From contig JBBCGS010000003.1 in assembly GCA_037200125.1 (NCBI GenBank), forward strand, positions 1 through 64,000: DNA of 64,000 nt, read 5' to 3'. Positions 52,390-60,816 of the stretch are shown piece by piece. Numbering within the stretch: the stretch's first letter is position 1; every line of letters starts with the position of its first letter. This stretch comes from JADGHX01 sp037200125. Lineage in GTDB: Bacteria > Pseudomonadota > Gammaproteobacteria > Steroidobacterales > Steroidobacteraceae. The position numbers and the translations under genes were made by a program. The notes under the pieces were generated by a model. It did not search any database. It was given only the letters and a program-made list of their open reading frames with translations, and was not told the origin of the DNA.

Positions 52390-52683
52390 AATCAGGCGAT
52401 CCAGGCCTCGGGTCGGGTCATCGGGGCGTATCGTGCAACGTCGCCCGGCGCCACCGCAGGCGATGCCTCACAGAACGGGAAGCGCGCCCGGCCCGGAAAC
52501 GGCCCTGAAGTGTGAGCCGTGTCAAACTTCCAGCCCGTCAGCCGTCCTCACCCCGCGAAGCGCAGGCCGGCGTTTGAAATACACAACAGAACTTCGCGTC
52601 GCGCTGTTCAGGGTCCGTTCCGTTTCGGCCTGTCAGGCTGCGCGCCCGCTGGCCCACTCCACTTCGCAAAGGCAGCCGTCCTC
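52390..52683. other. Divergent promoter gap without recognisable gene
   Basis: These 294 bp separate the Pro/Ala-rich membrane protein (minus) and the DUF4139 gene (plus). A plus-strand frame opens at 52519 but lacks a signal peptide and family similarity before the ATG at 52684. No clear operator, terminator or RNA gene was seen. Confidence 0.5.
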
Positions 52684-54234
52684 ATGAGCGATCTTCATTC
52701 TTCGTTCCGTCCCATCCGGGCGGCGGTTCTCGCCGCTCTTCTGACCGCCGGCACGCTGGCGCCGCTGGCGCACGCTGCGGAAGGCGACGACACCGCCATC
52801 ACTATTTATAGCTCCGCCGCGCCTGGCGCGATTCCGCCCGACCTGTACCGCCCGATACCGGGCGGTGGCGTGCCGAGCGGCATGTCCGTGCCCGGCTACG
52901 CGATGGTTCGGCACGAGCGGCCCATCCGGCTCGAGAACGGCCGCTCGACGATCAAATTCACCGACGTGGCCGCGCTCATCGACCCGACGACCGTGACGTT
53001 CGCCTCGCTCACGGAGCCGCGCACCCGTGTGATCGAGCAGAACTTCCAGTTCGATCTCGTGAGCACCCAGAAGCTGCTGCTCAAATACATCGACCGGCCG
53101 ATCACGGTCGAACGGACGGTGGGCAATCAGTCCACCACGGTGAGCGGCACGCTGCTTTCGGCGCTCGACGGGCTCGTGCTGAAGACGAACGATGGCGCGA
53201 TCCAGACGATTCCGAACTACACGTCAGTGCGTTTTCCGGAACTGCCGGGCGGCCTCAACACGCGGCCGACACTGGTGTGGGACATCCAGTCGCCGCGCGC
53301 GGGTGAGCAGCGTGCGCGAGTCACTTACCAGACGAGTGGCATTACCTGGTGGGCGGACTACAACCTCATCTTCAATGAGGGCAAGGACGCGAACAGCGGC
53401 GTGCTCGATCTCGCCGCGTGGGTGAGCATCATCAACCAGTCGGGCGCGACGTATCCGGAAACGAAGCTGAAGCTCATCGCGGGCAATGTGAACCGGGTCG
53501 AGCAGCCCGTTCCGGCGCCCATGATGAGAGGGAAGGTGATGGAGCTTGCGATGGCCGCGGACTCCGCCGGCTTTCAGGAGAAAGCGTTCTCCGAGTTCCA
53601 TCTGTACACGCTCGGTCGCCGCACGACGCTGCCGGACAACTCCACGAAACAGGTCGAGCTCTTCGACCAGGCGAAGCAGATTCCGGCGAAGAAAACGCTG
53701 GTCTATTACGGGCTCGCCATGCCGTATTCGTACCCGAACCCGATGACGGATCGCGACCTCGGTATCCAGTCGAACAAGAAGGTCGACGTCTATCTCGAGT
53801 TCAAGAACGACAAGCAATACGGTCTCGGCGTGCCGCTGCCCTCGGGCCGCATCCGCGTGTCGCAGCTCGACGCGGCGGATGGAACGCTGGAGTTCATCGG
53901 CGAAGACAGCATCGATCACACGCCGAAGGATGAAACCGTGCGCATCAAGCTCGGCTCCGCCTTCGATGTGGTGGGCGAGCGCAAGCAGACGGATTTCAAG
54001 GTTGATACCCGCGCGCATTGGATCGAGGAGGCTTTCGAGATCACGTTGCGCAATCACAAGGCGCAGCCGGTGGAGGTGCTCGTGAAGGAGAACCTTTATC
54101 GCTGGAGCAACTGGAGCGTAATTGAGAAGTCGCAGGATTTTTCGAAGGAAGACGCGCGCACGATCCACTTTCCGGTGAAGGTGCCGAAGGATGGGGAGGC
54201 GGTTGTGAAGTATCGAGTGCGATATGCCTGGTAA
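52684..54234 (+). CDS. DUF4139-containing exported protein
   Basis: From the ATG at 52684 the protein has 516 residues with a Sec signal (AAVLAALLTAGTLAPLAHAAEG). The mature part matches DUF4139 architecture: TITIYSS-like start, SALDGLVLKTNDGAIQTIPNYTSVRFPELPGG, then RVTYQTSGITWWADYNLIFNE and the C-terminal beta-rich part ending with FPVKVPKDGEAVVKYRVRYAW. The beta-sandwich type mediates no known reaction; the function is undefined. It is followed by a REP-like cassette 10 bp after the stop, facing the convergent LytTR gene. Confidence 0.85.
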   Translation: MSDLHSSFRPIRAAVLAALLTAGTLAPLAHAAEGDDTAITIYSSAAPGAIPPDLYRPIPGGGVPSGMSVPGYAMVRHERPIRLENGRSTIKFTDVAALIDPTTVTFASLTEPRTRVIEQNFQFDLVSTQKLLLKYIDRPITVERTVGNQSTTVSGTLLSALDGLVLKTNDGAIQTIPNYTSVRFPELPGGLNTRPTLVWDIQSPRAGEQRARVTYQTSGITWWADYNLIFNEGKDANSGVLDLAAWVSIINQSGATYPETKLKLIAGNVNRVEQPVPAPMMRGKVMELAMAADSAGFQEKAFSEFHLYTLGRRTTLPDNSTKQVELFDQAKQIPAKKTLVYYGLAMPYSYPNPMTDRDLGIQSNKKVDVYLEFKNDKQYGLGVPLPSGRIRVSQLDAADGTLEFIGEDSIDHTPKDETVRIKLGSAFDVVGERKQTDFKVDTRAHWIEEAFEITLRNHKAQPVEVLVKENLYRWSNWSVIEKSQDFSKEDARTIHFPVKVPKDGEAVVKYRVRYAW

Positions 54235-54244
54235 ACGGCAGAAA

Positions 54245-54355
54245 GAAGCCCTCAATCGCCGGGCGGCTGAAGAGGCGCTCCTAGCTCCTAGCTCCTAGCT
54301 CCTAGCTCCTAGCTCTTAGCTCTTAGCTCTTAGCCGCCCGGCGATTGAGGGCCTC
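54245..54355. repeat. REP-like hairpin cassette between the DUF4139 gene and the LytTR gene
   Basis: Left arm 54245-54268 is identical to the arms at 18690 and 28467. Right arm 54332-54355 is its reverse complement with one difference. The loop is mostly a heptamer array. The right arm, read on the minus strand, encodes the last residues (GPQSPGG) and the TAA stop of the LytTR response regulator. Confidence 0.92.
54278..54333. repeat. Heptamer tandem array: 5x CTCCTAG then 3x CTCTTAG
   Basis: Eight perfect 7-bp units without interruption (56 bp), five CTCCTAG and three CTCTTAG, fill the loop of the REP-like cassette. The last CTCTTAG runs straight into the right arm (CCGCCCGG), so the array may have grown by slippage from the arm edge. 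Copy number is likely to vary between strains. Confidence 0.95.
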
Positions 54356-55187
54356 CTGCGCTGGCGCCCTTCAAAAAGAACTCCACCTTATCCCGATACG
54401 TCCGCGACAACTTGAGCTCATTGCCCCCGTCGAGCGTCAGGAAATACTCCCCATTCATGTGAGCCCGCAAACTCTTCACCCGGCGCAAATTAACAATGGT
54501 GGAGCGATGCACGCGCTGGAACAGCTTGGGGTCGAGGTACTGCTCCAGATCCTTCATCGTGCCGCGAAGAATGTGCGTGTTGCCACTGGCATGGATGCAC
54601 ATGTAATCCCCCGCGGCATCGATCCACTCAATCGAGGGAACCGGCACGCGCACGATCTCACGCCCCTGCCGGATCGGCAGAATCTCGGAATGTCGCGGCT
54701 CGATCGCCTTGCGGCCGCGAGTCAGCAATTCATCCATCACCAGCTCGCCCGAGCCCGTGATCTCGGCGATGAGCCCGAACAACTGATCGCGTTGCTCCGC
54801 CGCGCTCTGCGCACGAACTCGATCGCGGATGCGATCGAGGCAAGCCGCGAACCGCGCGTCATCGACAGGCTTCAGCAGATAATCGACCGCGCGAGCGTCG
54901 AAGGCCTGAATGGCGTACTGGTCATACGCAGTGACGAACACGACGAGCGGCAGGCAATCCTGCGGCAGATGGGTCAGCACATCGAAGCCCGACATTCCGG
55001 GCATCTGGATGTCGAGGAACAGCACGTCGGGCCGGTGGCTCGCGATCGACGAGATCGCTTCCCGCCCGTTCGAACACTGCGAAACGATCTCGAAGTCCGC
55101 CGTGGCCAGCAGCCGAATCTCGAGCCCCCGACGCGCGAGCGCCTCGTCGTCGACGATGATCGTGCGAATCTTTGGAGCGGTACTCAT
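54330..55187 (-). CDS. LytTR-family response regulator
   Basis: The 285-residue protein has an N-terminal receiver (IRTIIVDDEALARRGLE, phosphoacceptor Asp in VLFLDIQMPGMSGFDVL, Lys in DYLLKPVDD) and a C-terminal LytTR DNA-binding domain (IEWIDAAGDYMCIHASGNTHILRGTMKDLE, RVHRSTIVNLRRVKSLRAH). Such regulators bind paired direct repeats. It is coupled to the LytS-like kinase by a 4-bp overlap. Its last codons, ending PQSPGG, and the TAA stop come from the REP-like right arm, so the original C-terminus has been replaced or extended. Confidence 0.93.
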   Translation of the reverse strand: MSTAPKIRTIIVDDEALARRGLEIRLLATADFEIVSQCSNGREAISSIASHRPDVLFLDIQMPGMSGFDVLTHLPQDCLPLVVFVTAYDQYAIQAFDARAVDYLLKPVDDARFAACLDRIRDRVRAQSAAEQRDQLFGLIAEITGSGELVMDELLTRGRKAIEPRHSEILPIRQGREIVRVPVPSIEWIDAAGDYMCIHASGNTHILRGTMKDLEQYLDPKLFQRVHRSTIVNLRRVKSLRAHMNGEYFLTLDGGNELKLSRTYRDKVEFFLKGASAGGPQSPGG

Positions 55188-56308
55188 GCGACTCTCGTTC
55201 CGGCGCGTGCTGGCGATGGGGGCTTGAGCCGCTCCGGCGCCGTAACCTCCGCCTTCTCCAGCGGCAGCCCGATTTCAATGCGCATTCCAGGGTGACTGTT
55301 CAGCACCGCGAAGCGGTGCTTCTCGCCGTACAGCACATTCAGCCGCTCGCGCGTGTTGCGCAGGCCGACGCCGCGGCCTTCGATCAGCGCGTTGCCATCG
55401 CGCAGGCCGGGGCCATCGTCGATCACCGTCACTTCCAGCATGGCGCCGCGAAGCCGGCTTTCGATGCGGATCATGCCTCCCTCCTCGCGCGGCGAAATGG
55501 CGTACTTCACCGCGTTCTCCATGAGCGGCTGGAGAAGAAGGCTCGGCACGAGGGCGTCGAGCGCAGGTTCTTCGATGGCGTACTCGATCTTCAGCCGTCC
55601 GCCGAAGCGCAGCCGCTCGGTGCTCATGTAGAGATCCAGGGCCTCCATTTCCTGCCGCAGCGTCACCTTCTTCATCGGGTCCTGGTCCAGCGTATAGCGC
55701 AGGAACTCCGACAGCCGCGTGATGGCATGGTTCGCGGTCCGGTTCTGGTTGTCGAGGATCAGCGTGGAAATCGCGTTCAGCGTGTTGAACAGGAAGTGCG
55801 GATTCAGCTGATACCGAAGCATCTTGAGCTGCGCTTCCTGCGCGAGCGCCGTGCTACGCAAGGTGGCTTCACGCTGCTTCTGCAGCGACTCGTAGTACTT
55901 GATGCCGAAGTAGAGCGCGCTCCAGCACAACAGCAGGTACGTGGTGGACACCGCGCTCGCGAAGACTTCGAACATCGTCTTGATCTGCCACTCGGGCTCG
56001 GCGATCCATTTGTAGGAAACGTTGATCACCACGCGAAGCGCGAGCGCCGTGACGTACGACGTAGCCATGACGCTCACGACGATGACCCGCAGGGGTTTGC
56101 CGATGAGCGCGCGATAGATGTAGCGCATCGGCATCGTCAGGACGAACCCCGCGACACCCGCGATGCCGATCACGAGCTGATACTCGAACGGCTTTTCGAT
56201 GAGCAGGGCGCCGAACCATTGCGAGACGGCGTACGCGCCCCAACCCGCCGCATGCAGCGTCCAGAAGAGCGCATCACGGTTGGAGCGCCATTGATCGAAA
56301 GTGAGCAT
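55184..56308 (-). CDS. LytS-type sensor histidine kinase (His_kinase family)
   Basis: The 374-residue protein has four hydrophobic segments in the first 150 residues (no large periplasmic sensor). A coiled linker and the His_kinase motif QLNPHFLFNTLNAIST follow, with phosphoacceptor His at about 163. The ATPase motifs are LLQPLMENAVKYAI, VIDDGPGLRDGN and GVGLRNTRERLNVLYG. This architecture (AlgZ/YpdA/LytS class) pairs with LytTR regulators, and the regulator gene overlaps its stop by 4 bp. The signal is unknown. Confidence 0.93.
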   Translation of the reverse strand: MLTFDQWRSNRDALFWTLHAAGWGAYAVSQWFGALLIEKPFEYQLVIGIAGVAGFVLTMPMRYIYRALIGKPLRVIVVSVMATSYVTALALRVVINVSYKWIAEPEWQIKTMFEVFASAVSTTYLLLCWSALYFGIKYYESLQKQREATLRSTALAQEAQLKMLRYQLNPHFLFNTLNAISTLILDNQNRTANHAITRLSEFLRYTLDQDPMKKVTLRQEMEALDLYMSTERLRFGGRLKIEYAIEEPALDALVPSLLLQPLMENAVKYAISPREEGGMIRIESRLRGAMLEVTVIDDGPGLRDGNALIEGRGVGLRNTRERLNVLYGEKHRFAVLNSHPGMRIEIGLPLEKAEVTAPERLKPPSPARAGTRVA

Positions 56309-56675
56309 GGGTGCGAGAGCTTAGGCCATCTGCGCCGGCTCCCGTGAGTCGCCGCCCGCGCACGCGGGGCGCCTCGTCGCACGGCTGGTGGCGGGTTGAA
56401 CGGCCGCGGTGGCGTTACACACCGGCGCGGGCGCCGTGCGGACGGGCAAGCGATTGACGGCGGGCCGCTTTTTTCGGGGAACGAAGCGGCTTTGAAAAAA
56501 GCACCCGCCCGCGCCCTCGACTGTCACAAAACCCAAACGAATCAACGCGCTGCCGAGGTTGAGCGGAGCCGCCCAGGCTCGTGTCAGCGCTTCCAAGTCT
56601 TTGAATGGGCCGGGTGGCGTTCGGGCTGGCACATCCCCTGCGTCATGGGGCGTCGACAACCTCTAAGGAACAATC
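56309..56675. other. Intergenic region upstream of the EF-hand gene; one hairpin
   Basis: This 367-bp gap between lytS-like (minus) and the EF-hand gene (plus) holds no convincing gene. GCTTTTTTC (56467-56475) and GAAAAAAGC (56494-56502) form a 9-bp stem with an 18-base loop, possibly a terminator or regulatory hairpin. Both flanking genes are transcribed away from the gap, so promoters are expected here. Confidence 0.5.
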
Positions 56676-57041
56676 ATGAGAAAGCTTGTTCTCGGAATGA
56701 GTGCGTTGGCGCTGGTGGCATCGGCCGCCGCATTTGCCGGCGATGAAGACAGCCCGCGCGTCGCTACCGCGCAGTCCATGACACCGAGCTTCACGAAGCT
56801 CGACGCCGACGCGGACGGTCGTATCTCGGCGATCGAAGCGGCCAACAACTCCAGGTTCGAAGAGGGCTATTCGCGGAGTGCCTTGATCGGCTTGCCGCTG
56901 GCCAGCGCTTCGAGCGGCAGCGGTTTGTGCAGCGAGAAGCTCTGCGCGAAGTCGCAGCCGACAGCGGTCAGCCACTGCATCGACGATTGCGACTCGACGC
57001 GCTTGGCGACGCAATGGACGCCGAGCACTTTGCACGCCTGA
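56676..57041 (+). CDS. Small exported EF-hand protein, probably truncated at its 3' end
   Basis: MRKLVLGMSALALVASAAAFAG is a signal peptide. The mature part has one complete EF-hand loop, DADADGRISAIE (about residues 43-54), typical of small periplasmic calcium-binding proteins that usually carry two hands. After residue about 64 (position 56866) the frame runs antisense through the 3' end of the opposite EAL gene and reads non-family sequence to a stop at 57041. The second hand is missing. The junction coincides with the stop codon of the EAL gene, which suggests a deletion or fusion point. The start is preceded by AAGGAA. Confidence 0.6.
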   Translation: MRKLVLGMSALALVASAAAFAGDEDSPRVATAQSMTPSFTKLDADADGRISAIEAANNSRFEEGYSRSALIGLPLASASSGSGLCSEKLCAKSQPTAVSHCIDDCDSTRLATQWTPSTLHA

Positions 57042-58902
57042 AGAATCGCAACGACGAGCGCCTGCGGCAGCTTGTCTTTCATCGCGGCGGTCGTGACCTT
57101 GGGGTCGAGCTTCACGTGGCGCAGCGCCTTCGAGCCCAGCATTTCGAAGATGCTGGAGTCGAACGAGAAATTGTCGATGACGAGGAAGCAGCCCATCTTC
57201 TCGATCGCATCGACGAAGCGCAGCACGGCAGGCTTGCACTGAACGCATGCGAACTCGGTGATCTCGAAGCCGATGTATTCGGCTGGGATGGAGTGCTGGG
57301 CGAGCCACCGCTCGATCCGCTGCGGGAAGGTTTCATCCTCGATCGCGCCGATCGACAGGTTCACGGAGAAGCTCGCGGGCTCTGAATCCCAGATCGCCTC
57401 GCCATGCTTGCCCAGCCAGGCGAGCAGCCGTTCGACCACCATTGCGTCGAGCGCCGCGCCGTCCTGGCCGCGCGCGGACTCGGCGACGAACGCGGCCGGC
57501 ACTTCGTTGCGGTGAGCGTCGCGCTGGGATCGCGCCAGCACTTCGTAGCGGCGCGTGCGGCCGCTCGAGCGCAGCTTGATCAGCTCCTGCGCGAACAGCG
57601 TGAGATCGGTTGCGCTCTCTTCGAGAGACATCGGCTCGAGCGGCGGCAACTGCGGCGCCGGCCCGATGGAAGTGGTGTCGTCAGCGGCTTCGGCGAGCAC
57701 GGGCACCGGGCCGGTGTCGCTGATGAGGTGAGGCAGCTCATCGTCGCCGGTGACAATCTGAACGGCGGCGGTCTGTGTCGAGGAGGGCCGGCGGCTTCGC
57801 GGCACGGGCAACGGGCTGCGAGGCCGTCCCACCGGCGGCTCTGGAGCCGGACTCGGACTCCGCAGTGCCGGCCTTTGCAGCGGCATTGATCGTGCGCACC
57901 GCCGAGGTCGACGCGGTTGCCGGCGGCTCGACTTCGAACGCGAGCACTTCAATGTCGGCCGGCGCGGGAGCGGCGGGCTTTGCGGAAGGAATCTGGATAT
58001 CGGGCTCGAACGCGAGCACTTCGATATCGCGCGCGGGCATCGTCTGCACGGCCGTGAGATTCGGCGCGCCTCGTGCCGGGGCCGGGGCCGGCGCCGGGGC
58101 CGGCGCGGCTGCGCCGCCACGTGCAGGGGGCTTCGCTGGCGGGACAACTTTCTTCGCGGCAGTTCCGGCGGCCCGGCGCTTTACCCGCGGGTGCGCCGAC
58201 ATCCGCCGCCGGAGCGCGCGGCGGCCCGGCCACGAGCTCGAGCTCCAGGATCTGTTCCACCTCGCGCGGCCCGAGCGTCGAAGCGGCCGCGGCCGCCAGG
58301 GACGCCGCCGCCTGCGCGGGCAGCTTCTCGATGACGGTCGTGCTGCCGAGATTCACCGGCGCCGGCGCGGCGCTGGCGCCGGGCATCGCGATTTCCGTCG
58401 CGGTGTCCTGCGCCGAAGCCGGCGCGTTCTTGCGCATGAGCATCGCGATCTTCACGAGGATCGTGCGGATCTGCGGAGTGACGATGCGTTCCATCGTCCC
58501 TTCCGTCATCGACTTCATGTCCGCGAGGATCATCACCGTGCCGGCGAGATCGTTGCGCGGGCCGCGGATCGGCAGGAACACGGCCATGCGGCCGTCTTCC
58601 ATTCCAAATTCGAAGCACGCCCGGTTCTTCTCGGTCTTCTGCGTTTCGATCGCTTCGATGACGACGTTGTGCTCGTCTGGCCCGAGCGCACCTTCGCTCA
58701 GCCACAGGACATCGGCATCGGCGTTGTAGAGCGAGACCGAATGCAGACGTATCGGTGGCAGCGCCGAACGCAGCTGCCAGCCGAGCGATTCGGCTGTTGC
58801 GGGCTCGTTCGAATCCACTGCGGGGCCCGCAGCGGATGCTGGTGGTGGAGATGGCGCCACTGGCTTTGGCTTACGTGAAAACAAAGTTGTCCCCGCCTGC
58901 AA
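56867..58902 (-). pseudogene. GAF-like/degenerate EAL-domain gene with two apparent frameshifts
   Basis: Three consecutive minus-strand frames join into one protein of about 677 residues if two extra bases are ignored. The first frame (58902 to about 58172, TTG start) gives a GAF-like domain (HSVSLYNADADVLWLSEGALGPDEHN, MAVFLPIRGPRNDLAGTVMI). The second, from the GGG at 58172-58174, gives an Ala/Pro-rich linker with DIEVLAFE twice. The third, from the run at 57785-57787, gives an EAL domain ending at 56867. EAL motifs are partly degenerate: YEVLARS, NLSIGAI, EITEF kept, but DDFG reads DNFS. c-di-GMP binding without hydrolysis is plausible if the gene is expressed at all. The total length, 3n+2, fits two single-base insertions. 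Confidence 0.7.
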
Positions 58903-59034
58903 ACGTCGCGAAGCGAATTACCCCTCGCCGCGCGCAGATGAAGGTTGGCAGGAGACACGACGGCAGTGCGTGATCGCGCTCGCGTTCTGACAGAAGGTGA
59001 GCGAGTAGTTGTCGCGAAGAGACGCCGCCAAACG

Positions 59035-59064
59035 AAACGCGCGGGCCAAGGCCCGCGCGCGTTT
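59035..59064 (-). terminator. Terminator-like hairpin downstream of the DUF1993 gene
   Basis: AAACGCGCGGGCC (59035-59047) pairs with GGCCCGCGCGCGTTT (59050-59064) with a 2-base bulge. On the minus strand it follows the DUF1993 stop and is trailed by TTTCGTTTGG, a moderate T-rich tail. Confidence 0.6.
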
Positions 59065-59131
59065 GTCATATCGATAAGACATATAGGCCGCAGCGCCCGA
59101 AGCGCGGGCGCGCAGCGTGAATTTTTATTTT

Positions 59132-59642
59132 TTACGCAACGTCGCCAAGGAAGTCGCGTTTGCCTACGTCGACACCGTTGTGGCGAAGGATGAGATACGC
59201 CGTGGTCACGTGGAAGAACACGTTCGGCAGAACCCAGCCGCGCAGATAGGTGAGGCCCTTCATCTCGATCGTGCGATTCGGCATGACGATCTTGATGTCG
59301 CGATCCTCGGCGCCTTCGAACGCGCTCGCCGGCACCGACTTGATGAAGTCGATGGTCTTCTTCACGCGCGCGCGCAGTTCATCGAACGTCTTCTCGTTGT
59401 CTTCGAACTTCGGCGCTTCGAGATTGGCGAGGCGCGCGACACCGAACTTGGCGTTGTCGCTCGCGATCTGAATCTGCTTGACGAACGGCAGCATGTCCGG
59501 CGCGAGGCGCGCGTTGATCAGCACGCTCACATCGAATTTCTTGGCTTCCGCGTACGCGGCGGCCTTGTCGAGAAACACGAGCACCTGATTCAACGTATGC
59601 GACAACCTGCTCGACGGCAAGCGAGTGAATGGAAACTTTCAT
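59132..59642 (-). CDS. DUF1993 family protein, frameshift near the N-terminus
   Basis: The body (LDKAAAYAEAKKFDVSVLINARLAPDMLPFVKQIQIASDNAKF through RGWVLPNVFFHVTTAYLILRHNGVDVGKRDFLG) is a full DUF1993 domain, a four-helix DinB-like family of unknown function. In this frame the only start is a TTG at 59620 without family-like N-terminus. The ATG at 59642 (MKVSIHSLAVEQVV) with AGGA upstream looks like the true start, but it is one base out of frame, so an extra base is likely at 59591-59610. Total length 3n+1 agrees. It diverges from the LysR gene, a typical regulator-target arrangement. Confidence 0.8.
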
Positions 59643-59801
59643 GTGGGGAGATCCTGGAGTTCTGGGTGGAAATCGGGAGAAAAGACGAGCCTTCGGCACC
59701 GGCAGTGGCGCGAAAGCGCGGCGATTCTACTGCGTCAGGCTGGCGCTGGCGCCTCCCGGGTGAAACAATGCAGCAACCATGTCCATGTATTGGGCCCGCG
59801 C

Positions 59802-60704
59802 TTGAACCTGTTCTGGGCACCCGCGCAGCTTGCCGTCCTCGCGAAGGTGGTCGACCTCAATGGGTTTTCCGCTGCCGCCCGCTCGCTTGGCGTTCCGAAA
59901 GCGGCGGTAAGCCGCGCTGTCGCGGATCTGGAGAAGACCCTGGGCGTGCGCATGCTCGAACGCACCACGCGCCGCATTTCCCTGACACCCGCAGGCCAAC
60001 TCATCTATCCGCACGCCAAGCGGGTGGTGGACGAGCTCGATGCCGCGCAGGTGCTCGTCTCGAAACTGCACGCGCCCGCCACGGGTCCGCTGCGGGTGGT
60101 GGCCGACGCGACGTATGGCCGTGTGTTGCTCGCGCCGCTCGTACCGCGCTTTCTCGAAAGCTTCCCCGATGTGCCGCTGGACGTGTCGCTACATACCAGC
60201 GACGGAGCGGAGTGGGACGTTGCGATTCGTGCCGGCCTTCCGAGCGACGCCACGGTCTCGCATCGCTTGCTCGGCGCGTTGCCGGCCGTGCTCTGCGCGA
60301 CCCCGCAATACCTTGCGCAACGGGGCACGCCGGCGAAGCCGGAAGACCTTCGCCAGCATGACCTCTTCACACCGGAGTCCGATCGACCAGACCTGTTTCA
60401 GCTCGAGTTCTCGCGCAATTCGCAGCGAGCCGAAGTTCGCATCGTGCCGCGGCTCACCGTGAACGATCCGGCGGTACTGCATGCATCGGCGGCGGCGGGG
60501 CTTGGCATTGGCCTGTTGCCGGAGTTCCTGTGCAGGCAGGGCCTTGCCACCGGCCGCTTGAAGCAGGTGCTCGCGGAGTGGCAGTTGCCACCTGCAGCGT
60601 CGCTGTATGCCGTTTACCCGGCAGCGCTGGGCGCAGACCCCCGCGTGCAACGTTTCGTAGATTTTCTCGCCGCCAACATCGTCCCCGCCCTCGCGCACTC
60701 GTAG
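59802..60704 (+). CDS. LysR-family transcriptional regulator
   Basis: The N-terminal winged helix-turn-helix reads VDLNGFSAAARSLGVPKAAVSRAVADLEKTLGVRMLERTTRRISLTPAGQ, followed by an inducer-binding domain (GPLRVVADATYGRVLLAPLVPRFLESFPDVPLDV). I take TTG at 59802 as start, giving 300 residues, the usual LysR length; the frame is open further upstream without family similarity. It diverges from the DUF1993 gene across 160 bp and is followed by an A6/T6 terminator, so the DUF1993 gene is its most likely target. Confidence 0.9.
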   Translation: MNLFWAPAQLAVLAKVVDLNGFSAAARSLGVPKAAVSRAVADLEKTLGVRMLERTTRRISLTPAGQLIYPHAKRVVDELDAAQVLVSKLHAPATGPLRVVADATYGRVLLAPLVPRFLESFPDVPLDVSLHTSDGAEWDVAIRAGLPSDATVSHRLLGALPAVLCATPQYLAQRGTPAKPEDLRQHDLFTPESDRPDLFQLEFSRNSQRAEVRIVPRLTVNDPAVLHASAAAGLGIGLLPEFLCRQGLATGRLKQVLAEWQLPPAASLYAVYPAALGADPRVQRFVDFLAANIVPALAHS

Positions 60705-60716
60705 ACTCCACGCTTA

Positions 60717-60772
60717 TTGGAAAAAATCGCTGAAAGCGATTTTTTCGAGACCTACACCGTTGCCGGCGGCGA
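60717..60772 (+). terminator. A6/T6 hairpin terminator with conserved tail, copy 2
   Basis: AAAAAATCGCT (60721-60731) pairs with AGCGATTTTTT (60735-60745) around a GAA loop, after the LysR stop. The preceding ATTGG and following CGAGACC-TACACCGTTGCC-GGCGGC match the copy at 32816. Stem outer pairs and tail are conserved while the loops differ. Confidence 0.85.
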
Positions 60773-60816
60773 AAGACGCGCCGCCCGCGCAGCAACAGGC
60801 TGATGGAGGTGAATCG

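Noticed and set aside
51470..52687. Long plus-strand frame opposite the Pro/Ala-rich protein
   Set aside because: Gly/Ala/Ser-rich shadow of low-complexity GC-rich coding sequence; no start signal or family.
54278..54333. Heptamer array as a CRISPR array
   Set aside because: Units are 7 bp with no spacers and there are no cas genes.
59208..59220. Third parS-like word (GGTCACGTGGAAG)
   Set aside because: Too many deviations from the palindrome; probably chance within coding sequence.
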